Below, piece by piece: positions 23,301 through 38,300 of a DNA stretch of 64,000 nucleotides. The DNA lies in the NCBI RefSeq assembly GCF_015706575.1, contig NW_024037076.1, forward strand, positions 22,324,898 to 22,388,897, given 5' to 3'. The notes under the pieces are model-generated. The model was not told the DNA's origin. It saw nothing but the letters and a program-made list of their open reading frames with translations, and made no database searches. Origin of the DNA: Patiria miniata (lineage: Eukaryota; Echinodermata; Asteroidea; Valvatida; Asterinidae). Both the position numbers and the translations under genes were made by a program. Each line of letters starts with the position of its first letter. Position 1 is the first letter of the stretch.

Positions 23301-26300
23301 GGACAAAGCCAATCAGAAACTAGAGGTTGTATTAACAGCCACACGGTGTTGGGCCATGGATTACGGCAGACTTTGCCACACACATCAACTCAAAATATGC
23401 ATGGTCAAATCCATGTTTGAATTTTTCAACATGCCGCCAGAGGGCGCTCTAACATTTGATGACGTCACCTGTAAAATGTTTGTACAGTACTACCTAGGCA
23501 GACACTCACATCGTTGAAAGCAAGTTCGCATCTTCTGCCAATTTCAAATAATAAGGCACTTCCAGTTTCGACCGGAAGGAAGGGTCACGTGATTTTGCAC
23601 TTAATACCAAAAATGAAGACCCTGCAATATTGTATCGATTGCCATAAAAAACAAAATCAAATCTGTAGCAGTTGATTAGCTGTTCCCAATTTCAATTGGG
23701 AACAGCTCTTGTTTTCGTTTAAGTTTTTTTTTTTCCTTTTTTTTCTTTTTTTTTCTTTTTCCACTTTTCCCATAGGTTTTGTACACGTTTTTATTCTACA
23801 AGCCACTTTGGCAATTATTTTAAGTCCGATCAACTTTAAACTCAGCATAGTTATTAACCATCATCTGAAGATATATGCCGAAACTTTTCGTCATGCTGAC
23901 GTCATCACCTGATTTATTATGGAATTTTGAATATTTAATTTTTCCCATAGACTTTGTACACAGAAATTTAAAAAAAAATGTCGATTTTCAGAGGGCATTT
24001 TCAACTCTTTGCCAGTAATTTATTTACACCAATCTTTGTCCAAGCAAAGACCCTAATTCAAACAACATTGTGTAATGATGACGTCATGATGACGTCATCC
24101 GGTGTTTATTTATAGGCAATTAAATTGTGACACTTTTAATATTTAAAAATGCATAAGAAATCAACCGTACGCGTCCGCAGCATTCTGTTGCCGGCAAGTG
24201 GTAGAGTAGATTAAGGTCTTTATTTCATTCAGTGTGCGTGAAATCACGTGACCCTTGCTTCCGGTCGAAAAAGGCCAAAACCGGAAGTGGCTTATTATTT
24301 GAAAGTGGTAATAGATATGAACTTGCTTTCAACGGTGTTAGTCTCTTGGCTGATAGTATTCTTCAAATTATCTACCGATGACGTCATGCAATCTTCGAGC
24401 GCCCTCTAGCGACAGGTTGAAAATTTTCAAAAATGTATTTTGAATAGATGTCTGTGGCGAAGTTTGTCGGAATCGCCTAAATATTGGTGTATATGATGAC
24501 CTTGACCCACTTAAGACGTGTGCGAAGTTTAAGGTGTATGACGTCATTAGACCGGAAGTTATAATGAAAAGACCCTTTTTCCTTAGAAAATTCCTGAAAA
24601 ATCAACCATGGCAGTTTTTATATTAGTTTTTACTTTAATTGTCTATTTAAGGGTAGGTCTAAAACAGCAAATACGCAAATAAGGCAATAAGCAAACTCGG
24701 ACATGCCCTGCGCACGCTTAAAACTTCAGGTTGACAAAACCTCTGCTTTGAAACATGCACAGGACGTCCACAATGTACAGTACATGTACATGCACGTACA
24801 TTGTACATATCGTATGTCAGTCAGCCCGTGCACAGCGCACTTGTTGCTTAGGTCATATCCTGTCCACAGTGACCGTTTTAGCGGATTTCCGGCTAACTTT
24901 GACAGATTTTGTGTTCATGCATAGTCAGGGACGTATTATTGATAAAAAAAATCATAATGCGGAAAAGCCCTATCTTCTGTTGCAAACAGACATAGATCTC
25001 TACTTATATGTCTATGGGTCCAACAGATAATCAATATTGGGAACAGCTCTGTGGTTGTTCACAACCACAATTTCTAGTTTTATATTGATTTTCAAAGATT
25101 AAATCTAGAAATCTTTGATTGCTTGTAATATGATACTTGATGACGTCATTGTGACGTCATTACCAGAAAGTTCAAGAGCTATTTTAACTGTGCTATATAC
25201 AGCCAAATCTTGATTATATCTATCACGGTTGATTTTTTAGCAATTTTTGAAGGTTTAAAGGTCTTTTTATTGTAACTTCCGGTCTGATGACGTAATCCAT
25301 TTTTTTTCGCGCACAGGTGTTGTCTGCATTATGGTCATCATGTACATTAATTTTGAAGCGATTACCGCAAACTTCGCCACAGACATCAAGTGAAAATGCG
25401 TTTTTCGCGTTTTTTAACCTGCCGCTAGAGGGCGCTCCAACTCTTCATGACGTCACCAATTATTTTTTTTGAAAGGTCAATCCAGGCAGACATCAACACC
25501 GTTGAAAGCAAGTTCATATCTTTTTCCACTTTCGAATTATTAGGCACTTCCGGTTTCGACCGGAAGGAAGGGTCACGTGATTTTACGCGCACAAGATAAA
25601 ATGAAGATCATATATTATCATGTCGATTCCCGCAAAATTTAAGTTGTGGTCTCTGACGGTTGATTTTATATTGAATTTCAAAGATTAAATTGATTATTTT
25701 TTGAAGTGACGTCACGTGACCCATGATGACGTCATGATGACGTAATTGCAAAAAAGCACATCTTCAGTTGGTTGTGCATTCATGTATTGACAATTGAAGT
25801 TCATATATGTTTTCATTTTGACAAACAGTTCCGGAGAAGAATGTGTCTAGAAGAATAATAAAAAAAATAGTAAATTCTTACAATAACAATAGGTGTTGGG
25901 CTGAGGCCCAACACCTAATTATTGCCAGAAAGTAATATTTCTTTAGCGCTCAAGGCATGCGTTGCTTTCTCAAATGCTGTGGGAAAATTTTGTCGTAGTT
26001 CACTGGCGCGGACAGGCTCTTGACCAATAGGAATGGGCAGGGTTGGCTGATTTAAATCACGTTGATTTAAATCACTGATTTAAATCGCGATTTAAATCAA
26101 ATGATTTTTTTAAAATAAAAATCACTGATTTAAATCACTTTTTTGTAAAAATCATATTTTTGGCAAAATCAATTGATTGAGGGTCATTTTAATCATTTAA
26201 ATCAGCTGATTCCACTTAATTACAAAGTGTAAGATGTTGTTAACACATTCAACATGTTCAAACACCCCTACTTCGTCACCATCAACTAAATTTAGGTTTT

Positions 26301-29300
26301 GCATAATTGCACAACTGAATTTGTTGTTTTGATTAAGTCAAGATCTGAGTTCAAAAGTTTTTCTTCAAAGTTTTTAATTTTAGAGAGAGCACACTCACGT
26401 TTGCTTTAATCATTCTTTGATCTGTTTACAGTAATATTGTGAATCAACTGTGCTGATGTAGGCTTACATGAACCATCAAAAGGTGTATTAAGTCCCAATT
26501 GATAGTCTTATTCCTAACGTTTCTCCCTACAAATTTAGATTGAGATTTATATAAACCTTTTAAAGGTGCGAGGCCTGATTTCTGTTCTCCACCTTGGACC
26601 ATCAATCAAACACTAGCATGGGCGTCGCGAGGGGGGGGCAAGGGGGGGCACTTGCCCCCCCCCTGGAAAAGCAAAAAAAAAAAAAAAAAAAAAAAGGAAG
26701 AAAAAAAAAGGAAAAAAGAAAAAGAAAAAGAGGCGCGACGACAAAGTGGTGTAAATTTAATGAGTTGGGGGGGGGGGCAAAATGTCCCTGCCCCCTCTTA
26801 AACTGATAAATCGAGAATGTGTTGAGAAATACACGCATTTTTGGGCAAAATTTTTTTTTGCCCCCCTCTAGAAAAAATCCTGGCGACGCCCATGAACACT
26901 AGGCCCTATAAGTTTCACAAGGATCAGTGCCGCCGGTTTTGAAATTAGAAGCATTTTTATGAAATTAACATGCCCATGGAGAACTGTCATATTTTTTTTG
27001 TATACCATGTACTGGTACCATAAATCAATTTTTCATTCATATCTACACACAACGTATCTCAGCTGTATCTCAATCAAGCAATGCACCTTTAAAGTGTCTT
27101 CAGTATTAATGTACCATTGAACCAATGATGTAGACAACATGTAGAAGAAATCAAGTGATTTTTTTTTAAATCACTGATTCAATACAATTTTTTTCAAAAG
27201 CAATTTATTGAATTTTGTGGATGATGGGTATTATAGGAACCTGTAAACTCTTTTGTGATGGGTGTGAGGGTGCATGGGGAGATGTAGACACATGTTTAGA
27301 CAAATCAATATTTTGAAAGTTAAACAAATCTAAAAAAAATTGATTTAAATCAAATAAATCTGATTTTTAATTTTTTTTTTTTTAAATCGCCAACCCTGGG
27401 AATGGGACAACTGTCTTTGGTGTTTATGAATGGAACTTGAAAATAGTGCAATCATACTAAGTGAGTGTTTCACTCAAGTTGCAGACGCTGTAAAATGTCA
27501 TCATCACCATTATTTCCCCAGAACATTACAGCAGTACTTGAACAGTTTGCAAGGAAAGAGAGAATTAGAAGAAAGAGAGATCCTCATCATGTTTCAGCAA
27601 ATGGTTGCAGGTGTGAAGCACATCCATGACCACAATATTCTTCACAGGTAATCTCCTCATTCATGTACTTCATGTTTCATGTTTGACAATAAAAAAAAAT
27701 CTTTGGCTTGTGTTTTCAACAGTTTGTATTTTCTTTTGGTACAAGTACACGTGTGTAAAAGAACAGACAGGGTTAGTCAGGAAATAATAATCAGCCTTTT
27801 GTTGTTCCAACTTCAACTCTGTTTGAACTAAATAATTTTGAGTCTGGAAAAACGACTGGTAATTATGCAAACCAACTTATGAATACTTGTATGCAAATCA
27901 ATAGACATTATCATTTGTTTACAAAATTTTGCCCATTTCTAGAGGAAATTTGTTGTGGTGGTTGTTGAACATAAAAAGCATCCAAAAACATAGTGTGGAA
28001 AAGCCTTATGTTCTATTCCTGGAACACACATAGATCTAGTTTTGTCATGTTTTAAGTATAAACAATACGAAATCTTAGAAAATGATGCCTGGTGACTGGT
28101 GACTATTCAATTAGAATGAAAAAAAAGGCAATTGTGCCAAATAACGTGTCCATTGAATAGCGAGTATCGGTAAAAGCCATTTATGTACATACATGTAGGT
28201 GTAGATGACATCACTGTAGAAAAATCAGGAAAATTGTTCAACAAGATTTCTGGATACCTTACATTTTTATCCATTCCCTTGAGATTGGACTTACGGGAAT
28301 CTACTGTAGATTCAATTCTCATTGCACTTCTGGTAATACCAGAAAGGGATGATCCTCAATTCGCATTACTCTGATGCAATAGTGTATTTTAGAACAATAG
28401 CCACCCTTCCTTGGTATCCATCCGTCGACTGAAATCGATAGACATTGATGTTTTCCACTGAGATCTGGCATCAGCATTCTCTCAAGTCGACCTGGAGACT
28501 GCCCATCTTGAATCCTACGTTGACAAATACCAGTCAATACTTGGTGACCTGCTTGACAATTATGCTCCTGTTCGTACACGACTTGTGAGAGTATGAACAA
28601 ACAGTCCATGGTTCAATGAGGAAATGCATGCTGCTTGACACATCCGGCGGCAACTGGAATGGAGATGGCAAAGTTCAAAGCTTGAGGTTCATTGGCAGAA
28701 GTATTGTGCCCAGAGACGCATTGACTGAGTTTATAAATAAAGCTAAAATAGTCTATTATTCTTCTCAAATCAATTGGTGTTATAGGGATCAGAGAAAAAT
28801 ATTTTGCATTGTAAATCGCTTTATACAGATCTAGCGAAACAATCCTCAGATTTTTTTGTTATCAAATTTGTCATCATCCGTAATATTCTGTCTAGCAAAT
28901 TTGAAGTTAGAATGTGAATTTTGAACTCCTGCCAAATGTAGTAATCTTGACCCTGTTCTGACTGTATTGATCAAAGATTACTTTGATGAGATTGTTCCAT
29001 ACATCACCAACATGGTTAACAAGTCTTTCAATACTGGTACATTTCCTCTCAAAATATCTTGCATTTGTTCTCTGTTAAAGAAAGTTGGCCTGGACAAAGA
29101 CACTCTCGAGAATTTCTGACCTGTTTCCAGTCTAGCATTTTTGGGCAAAACAATTAGAAAGAATTGTGTTCTCTAGACTGTCTGCAAATATGCATAACAA
29201 TGATCTCTTAGATTCTTTTCAATCTGCTTCTCGACCCAATCACAGCACAGAAATAGCACTTGAGCGCATTCAGAACGTCATGCTAAATGCGGTAGATCAG

Positions 29301-32300
29301 CAAAAAATCACTGCTCTGATCCTCCTTGATTTAAGTGCTGCTTTCGATACAGTGGACCACACCATACTGCTGTCTAGACTGCATGACATCGTTTGCCTGC
29401 TCTTCAGTGGTGCCAGGCATATGAGAGTAGGCAGCAGTACGTGCGTGTTGGTAAAGCAACATCCGATCCTGTTTCTGATGACTTTTTTGTTCTACAAGGT
29501 TCAGTTCTTGGACCACAATTGTTCACTCTATACATACATGTATATCCACTCAAAGAAATCATCCTGCATCACAATTTAAAATACTATTTCTATGCTGATG
29601 ATACACAATTATATTTCAATAATCCGTCACAACAGCATGCCGATACAAGTATCACCTGCATAGAGACCTGCATTTCTGAAGTTCGTCAATGGATGCAGCT
29701 AAAGCTAAATAATGACCAAACGAAATTTCTATTGACTGGTTCTCCACAACAATTATCTGATGTCACTGTCCCCTTCATACAAAAAGGCGATTCTAATATT
29801 TCTCTAGTTAACCGAGCCCGTAATCTAGGCGTCATTTTGACACCTCGATGTCATTCAAAAGTCATATCTCTTATGTCATTTGTTCAACTTCATTTCACAT
29901 GTGTAACATTGGAAAAATCAGGAAATACCTTGACCGCAGCTCTATTGAACAACTTGTTCATGCTTTTGTCACATCTCGGCTCGAAATGGAAAATTCACTC
30001 TTGTTCGGCCTCCCACAAGAACAACTCACGAATACTGCGGCATGTGTGGTTACACAAACTAAAAACATTTTCACATCACACCCATCGTCGATTCTTTACT
30101 GAGAGGCAACAATTTTCTCACAGAGGGGTAAGTTCAGGCACAAAACGGTGGACACAGCTCCCCAATGATATTCAGAGTTTTGGGTCGGTTCGGGTCTGTT
30201 TTTGCTTGTTTTTTGTAAGGTCGAGTCTGGTCAGATTTGGAGAGTTCAGATTGGTTTCTGTTCGAATTTGGTGTATATCTATAATTTTTCAGGTCGGTTT
30301 GGCCTGGTCAACCAGACCCGATTTACAATGATATTACCGTCTGGTAGTCCCATAGGTAAAGGTCAGGCGACTTCGCAATCACAAAAAAAAACGGTTATCA
30401 ATCAATGATCTATGTGATTAGAAAGTATGAACATCAAAAGTTACAAGCAAAAGAAGTTGGTCACTTTTTTCAACTTGAATCAGTTATTATTTGACAGCTG
30501 GTGATGTCATCAGGATGTCATCATGATGTCAGATGAATATGCACACCTTGGGATCAGCCGATCAGGCTTGATCTTTGTTCCATGTTTTATGTTTACACCA
30601 TGTAGAAGAAAAGTCGTTGAGGATTATCGTCCAGAAAAAAGAAACATAGAAAGAAAGAACAATTTCAAAATGGTGGTGGAGTTGAGCCCAATCATCCAAT
30701 AACGCAAAGCTTAACCATCTATTTTTGGAAGGGTGGTTTCTTGTATTAACAGATTTTCTTAAATACCATGAAAAATTATGATAAGGTTGATTTAAACGAA
30801 ACATGGTATTATGATTGTCTTAAATCAATGTCATTATGATGAATTATTGAGAAATTGTCAGAGTATTAACTAAAGTACATGTACCAGTATTTGTTGAAAC
30901 TGTCTGATTCAGATGTGTTATATTACTAGCATAGGAATTGTTCCTATTACAAATAATCATTTTTGTTCTGTTTCTGTAGAGATTTGAAAACTGCAAATGT
31001 CTTTTTAACCAAGGAAGGCACGGTCAAGATTGGGGATTTTGGAATATCAAAAGTCATGTCCTCGAATAATCGCGGTGCTAGCACAGTGCTTGGAACGCCT
31101 TACTACATTTCACCAGAGATCGTGAGTACAGATCTATATATAAACTTTATTATATTTAATGCTCTTGTATGAGACTGTATGAAACTGTATGAGAGGTGGG
31201 TCTTGTTAACACAATAGTGGAACCTCTTGTAATTATATGTACATGTATACATGTACATTTCCACAATCTTCTGACCTTTTCATAACATCCTTATGTTTAT
31301 TGACGCTAAAAACAGGAAGTTTAGCGACACTGCTGTGGAGTCCCATAATGTCGTGCACTTTCATGTTTTCCCTTAATGTCCTCATGCAGTGTTGTCAAAC
31401 TTCTTTGTTGACAAGCTTCAAATTAATTATATTAAATACTGGTACTTAATTTCTGAAAATTGCTTGCTGTTAAACACTTGTGTATATTTTTTGTCTGGAA
31501 ATTTTCTATGTATTTTTAGGCATTTGTAATTTTTATGCTGATGTATTTTAATTCTGATTTTTATTTTAAAGTGACTGTAATTCAGCCTACAGTTGCAAAT
31601 TCTTTAGATAAACCATTAGTAATTGAAGAGTTAAGAAGAGAAATTGGCCGCCTGTCCGCGATGCGTGCGGGTACAGTCCGTCAAACTTAATGTGACGCAA
31701 AGAGGCAGCTGCAGAAAAAGCATGACTTAACAACACCTGACAAGATTAATGCTGCCCTTGAGGGAAAGAAGATGCGAGTGCAGGCTCTTGCACAGAGAAT
31801 CAGAAGGTACGAAGAACAAAATCTTCAATACCCACAAAACAAACAATTTCAAATTGATGCAAGAGCTTTCTACCGATCACTTAATGCGAAAAATTGATCA
31901 TCATCTACGAGAGAATGACATCATGGCCGAAGAGCAAGAAGATTGCAGAAAAGGGGCAATGGGGGCAAAGAACGGTTGTTGATTGATCAGTGCTGCAGGA
32001 TGCCTATGCCCGACATGCAAACCTTTCAGTGGCATGGATCGACTATCAAAAGCTGGAAAATTGAATCGTTGCAGCTATACCAAGTGCACGACCAGATTGT
32101 GAACTTCCTTGCCACTGCACTATCTAGCTGACACCCAGATGTACATCAGGGGAAAGATAACCAGGTGACCACACAGGAGATTCAAATCAACCGAGGAATC
32201 CTTCAAGGGGATTTCTGTCGCCTCTCCTGTTTTGCATTGCCCTGAACCCACTCAGCAGGGAGTTACAGCGGCTGCAAATTGGATACAGTGTGGGTACAGG

Positions 32301-35300
32301 AGCGGCTACACCTGAGAAAACTGTCTGTCATCTCCTGTACATGGATGACCTAAAAATCTATGCAAAGAGTGACAGGCAACTATCCCAAATGCTTGATGTT
32401 GTGTCAAACTTCTCATCTGACATTTGCATGAAGTTTGGCACAGAAAAGTGTTCCAAAATGACGATCAAACCTGGCAAGGGAAACACTCTACAGAATACTG
32501 CCATCGCTGATAGTGAAGCCATAAGAAACCTTGACCCAGGTGCAACATACTGCTATCTTGGTTTGGAGGAGAATGCGAAGCAGGAAGATGAAATCATGAA
32601 AGATCGACCGAGAAAGGAATGTGCTCGACGGGTCCGCCTCGTTTTGGCGATAGAGTTGAACACCAGCTTTGCTGTTCCTGTGCTGCTATACAGCTTTGGT
32701 GTTATAAGCTGGCGGATAGATGAGATACGGCTTTTGGACAGGGTGACAAGAAAACTCTTGACTGCACCATCCAAGGGCAGCAGTGGAATGACTCTACCGG
32801 TACCTCCTGCGTAGGAATGGTGGACGGGAATTCCTACAGTTAGAAGGAATGCATAGCCGAGCTGTAATAGCCTCGGGAAGTAACATCGAAGAGAGTAATG
32901 GTTGTCTTCTCCGTGTCTTAAAAAAATTCCACCATGACAGCAGGCCCATCCACTCTGTTACCAAACAGGCGATTGCAATCTGCTAGAAAGCTGATATTGG
33001 CGCCTTCTGTTCTTCATCAAAACTTGAGTACCGTCAGCATCATACAGAACAGATGAAGGATAGGTGGAAAGCCAAACCACTCTGTGGGCAACACTGCAGA
33101 GTAGCTGAAGGAGTCCATGCAGCTACAGAATCATCATACCAAAGGCTTTGGTATGGGCAACTGAAGCCGGAAACAGAAGGAATGACAGTGGCGATCCAGG
33201 ACCAAGTCATTCGCACACACTCGTATGAAAAGAACATCCTAATACTGCAAGTGGCTGGAAGGTGCTGAATGTGTTGAGAGTGAGGAAACGATCAACCATG
33301 TTATCAGCGGATGTGGCGTCCATCATCTGTTAGTAATTGTGTCACCAGACAGGTATCAACGCTGCACGCAGATGGTACGAGCACACTCCTCTGCCAGTTG
33401 CAGAAAATGATGTCATAAAGCTGCTGTGGGATCAGCCAGTACAAACAGATCATACTAGCATGGCTAACAAACCTGATATCGTTGCCATAGACAAACAACA
33501 ACGTGAGGCTAAAATCATCAATGTCAGCATTCCTGCAGACGGCAACATCAGAAGGAAGTTTGCCAAGAAATGAGACAAATACTAAGACCTTAGGATGGAG
33601 ATTCAGAAAATGTGGCATGTCAAGGCCACCATACATCCTGTCATCGGTTCAACTGGTCTCATGCTGAAGGAAACAGTTCAACAGGCTGAACACCTTGGGG
33701 TACAGACACACCTTCTCCAACGGATAGTCATCCTCCAAACATGCAACATCACCCGTCGCTTCCTAAACCAAACCATCTAGCTCCTGGTGCATCATCAACT
33801 GCGATGGAAACCTACAACGGACAAAGTGGCTAAACTGCTATTCTTTGGACTAATCATAGTCTCGAAAAAGTGTAGTCCACTGGCTGACAAAGCTATGTTA
33901 ACTAGAAATAATAAGTTTATTAAAAAAAAAAGTATAAAACTTAGCCAAATTTCAAAAATGGTGGCCTCTGGAAAGTTGGCACAGAATCGACCAGGTTTTC
34001 CTTTAATAGTGTATTATGAGGTGCACCTGAAATTCACAGAAATTCCCAGGTGAACATTTAAGAGTTTCATAAAAGTTGAAACATTCCAATAAACCATTAT
34101 TTTCTTCACTTACTTATCCAATTACATATTTGTCAGAAATTTTGTTTCTCATATTAGGGTGCATTTTAAAAGGTTCCTTTTAAAATTAAAATTGGAAAAT
34201 CGTGCCAAAGAAAAATTTCTCTCTGAAGTTGTAACAGGTAGGTAAATTCAAGGTTTAATGATGAGAATGGGGCTTCATGAAATTAATTTTACTGTGAACA
34301 TTGAGTTAAAACTTTTGCTGGATAATTAGGCACTATAGGCAAAAATTCAAATTGCGCAGCATTAGGTGACATCAACAATGTCAGGGGAAAATGTGCGAGG
34401 AATATGTATCGACAAAGATAAATATCAACCGACAATGAACATACAAATGTAGACCTGCATTCACTTTTCCTTTTGTTCTTAATGTTTTTAAATATCATAC
34501 CGGTCTGACGTATCATCATATGCATTGTAGATACCGGTACATCAGCAGCTTAGAAACACAACACAGTGCACACTTGCAATATTGATGAGGGAACTGCGTC
34601 TGATTCAGACAACTCAGAGTGGTCACATATCTCTGAAGGATTCAGTCTATCCCAGAAATCCCTCTCTCGGTGCAGTGTTGTTCTATGCAAATCATCAACT
34701 GCAAACGGCCCTCTTCAACTGACTCAATCAAAAACGTCGAGCAAGATAACAGGAAACAGTGGAGTCAATCGACTCACTTAAACCAAAAAGCCTGGAGAAC
34801 AGTAAACCAACTTTCTGGTAAATTCAATCACTGTGGAAACTGCCCTTGAGTGTCAATGCCATTGCAAGCAAAGTCGTTTAGAACAGCCTTTTCAGAGATC
34901 CTGATCGAGACTTCACCAGAAAAATATCCAATTAAGTCTCCAGTCTCTGGAAATCCAGCACCGTCAACTTGCACCTAACCAGTGACATCACTCCTGAAGA
35001 GATGAAGGCAGCACTCACTACTCTGAAGCCTGGCAAAGCTCCGGGTCCTGACTTCATACATACAACAGAAGCAACCCCATCATTGGTCCACAGTTCCCCG
35101 AGGAGGTTTCAGACACGGAAGGTCAACAACTGACCAAGTAACGCTTCTCACCCAAGACATCAGGGATGCGTTCGAGAGAAGGGAAAAGGCTGGCGCCTGA
35201 CACTCAAACTCCTTCGGATGATCCCAGATAAGAACATAGAGAAATTCATTCTGGAAATGATATCGATCCGAAGTTTCATCCTAAAGACCAACGACAGTCA

Positions 35301-38300
35301 GAGAAGCAGACCAAGACGGCCAAATACTGTGCCTCAGAGGTATCTGTCCTCGCACCGCTATTTAACATCTACCCCCGTAAGTGACCTACTGACAACAGTG
35401 TCCAGAAAATATGGTTACGCCAACAAAATCTCGATCATGCTGTCAGATAAGACGTGGCTAACCATCGAGGCCTCACCACGGACATAACATCCATCTCCAC
35501 ATACCGGTACCTTACGCAGTGGAGATTAAAACTGAGTGTCGAGAAAACAGCCGCTTCTGCATTCCACCTGTACAACAAAGAGGCAACCAGAAAAATCAAT
35601 GTCTCCTGTGAGGGAAGAGTCTTGAAGTTCGACCCCAATCCAACATATCTCGGCGTTAAACTTGACCAAAGCAGTCTGCCAACACATTGACTGCCTGAAT
35701 AGTGAAATCAGTACTCGATGTGCCATCATCAGGCGACTGGCAGGTGTCAAATGGGGTGCAAACACCACTACACTGCAAACCTCCACACTTGCACTGGTCT
35801 TCGCCCCTGCAGACTACTGCACTCCAGTGTGGAGTAGAAGCAAACATACTAAGAAGCTGGATTCAAGCCTCAACACTACGCTCCGCATCATTTCAGGATG
35901 CATGCGTCCAACCCCATCAGAATTTCTGCCAGTTCTGGGACAAATTCCACCAGCGAACATCCACAGAGATGCTGCAACCCTAAAACTTGCACTGCTGGAT
36001 GAAGAACACCTGCTACACACTAAGCTTAAGGGAGCCCGAAGACTCAAGTCTCGCCACCCATTCTCATCTTCAGCCCAAGAGCTACTACAGGATTTTTCCC
36101 AAGCAACTATGGCATCCTGGGTTGCAGACAAATGGGAGCAATCATGGCAAGGATCCACTGCATGCCTACATCAGTTCGCACAGGACCACACCAACATCAG
36201 CGGAATGGATCTAACATGCAAGGCCTAGACAAAACTAAACCACCTTCGAACTGGCGTGGGGTGCTTCAGAGCCAACATGGCTAGGTCGGGCCTCGCGGAC
36301 AGTACCCCCTGCAAATGTGGGATTGCAGACCAAACTACAGACCATAGTCTCTCCGATAGCCCCATCTACCATTCTCCACATGGAGCAGATGGTCTAACTA
36401 ACTTGGACCAGGAGACCTACCAGGAGACCAAATATGGTTGACCCAATGGTTGACTTGGTATCGGTCTTGGTTTGGGCCCTTTGGTCTCTGAATTGATCTG
36501 GGAAAGAGTAGCTTCAATGCAAGGGCGGATCCAGGGGGGGGCCAAAGGGGGCCATGGCCCCCCCCAAAACGAAACCAATTTTTTTTTTTTTTTAATGTAA
36601 CATCGCAATAAGGGCAGGCAATGAGTACACCACCATCTTTTCCTCAAAAAAATATTGGTTTAAAGTGGTCAGAAATTGCCTCAGATCGCACCACAGAGCA
36701 TCTAGAATCCAAAAAAAATTTCGGGGCCCTTAAGCGGGCCCCGAACCCCACGCCGTAATTTTTTTGACCCACTTTTTTGGGGGGGACCAAATTTTTTTTG
36801 GCCCCCCCCTAAAATTGTGTTCTGGATCCGCCCTTGCTTCAATGTGCCATGGTTCACATTAATCATCCCGACGTTAAAGAGGATGGATTGATTGTGACTT
36901 TTTGCAGTTAACTATGTACACATCTTTTCTGTCCATGACTTTTGGCATTCATCTTTGGCATACATTCCTCAAAGTTACCAAAGGCGTAGCCCCTAAAGCA
37001 AAGTTGTGTGCTGAAGAGTGACGTCATGATTATGTCATCATGGGTCATGTGACATCATCATATTCGAAAGACCTATATCTACAAAACTGTAAGTCTGATT
37101 GGGTTGAAACTGGGTATGTACCAGGAGGCCGGAAGGATCCGAGGCCAAGGCCGAGGCCTTGCACTCCGAGGCCAAGGCGAGACCTCCAACACTGACCATA
37201 TCCACATAACCTGTTGGCCAAATTTGATAATCTTTTGTTTTCTTTTGAAAGGTTGCATCTTAAGAAATCAAAATTTACCATTATTTTTCATGTTGGAGTA
37301 ATTTGAAGTATGATGACCTTTTGAACTTTACTTTGAACTTGAATTTGACCTTGTGGATCACATGACTTGAAGACGAACTTTGATAAAACTTATACCCGAA
37401 CATGTTTTCTACAAAGTATCCAAAAAGTTGGGGTATAATATTTTGAGTTACAGGCATTTTAATGATGTAATCATTAACGCATATTGTGTATTAATAAGTA
37501 CCTTGGAGAGTTGATGGTTTCTGATTGGTCGAGACTCGATCACGTGGCCGGGCATTAACGGTGATAATGACCGGCTTCAAAGAACAAGCGAATAAATGGC
37601 CCCTGAACCAGCATTGATCCAGCCCCATGGAAGGCTATGATTGGCCAAATTTACAACAGTCATACGGCAGCTTGTAACAATACAGCACTGCACATGCGCT
37701 AAACCACCTTCGCGTGAGACTGACGCGCGCGTACGCAACACAGTTGCTATGGGTGTGCGCGCGTAAGGAAGTTTGAAACGACATCGTACAGTGGCAGTGC
37801 ACTATACTGAGGATGTTACGACTAAAGCGTAGATCTACGATTTATTTTTTGTAAATACTTCGCCCATCGACATATTTACCTTTCCTAAACCAAGCATCTT
37901 TGTAATTCTGGACACAAGGAATGTGTAAACGAAATTTCAGCTTCCTCCATAAGGTAAAAATATGAAAACATTGTTGTAATTTGTTTGGCTACGGCAGCAG
38001 AAGTCGTACACGTACACAATGAAGACGTTGCAATTGTCCAGTGCAGCCTTGGCCCGGCTGTGGTGTATATAACAACGCTTATTGAAGAGACAGGGTACCA
38101 CGCATAAGCTAAAATATGGCCCATGAACATGAACACAAAAAGTCTGGAAATATCGCCGGAAAAAAGTCACAAAATTGGAGCATTTTAAGTGTTTATTTCG
38201 TTAAAAAGGTATTTATTAATGGGAATAACAGTGTGAGGATCCAGTCTTCACTGCGTGATAATGACCGGGTTTGGGGTGACCGCTGTTAATGGACCTCGAC

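Larger units (their letters stand above)
23390..25917. mobile_element. composite repeat with direct and inverted modules, CRE-rich
   Basis: A module of about 170 bp (GTTGAAAGCAAGTTC..CACTTCCGGTTTCGACCGGAAGGAAGGGTCACGTGATTT) occurs at 23511-23600 and 25501-25585 and, inverted, at 24235-24335. Each is paired with a CCGC[CT]AGAGGGCGCTC motif. The region holds 11 perfect TGACGTCA sites and two strong hairpins. It ends in TACAATAACAATAG plus a hairpin, which looks like a DNA-element end. No coding sequence. Confidence 0.65.
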
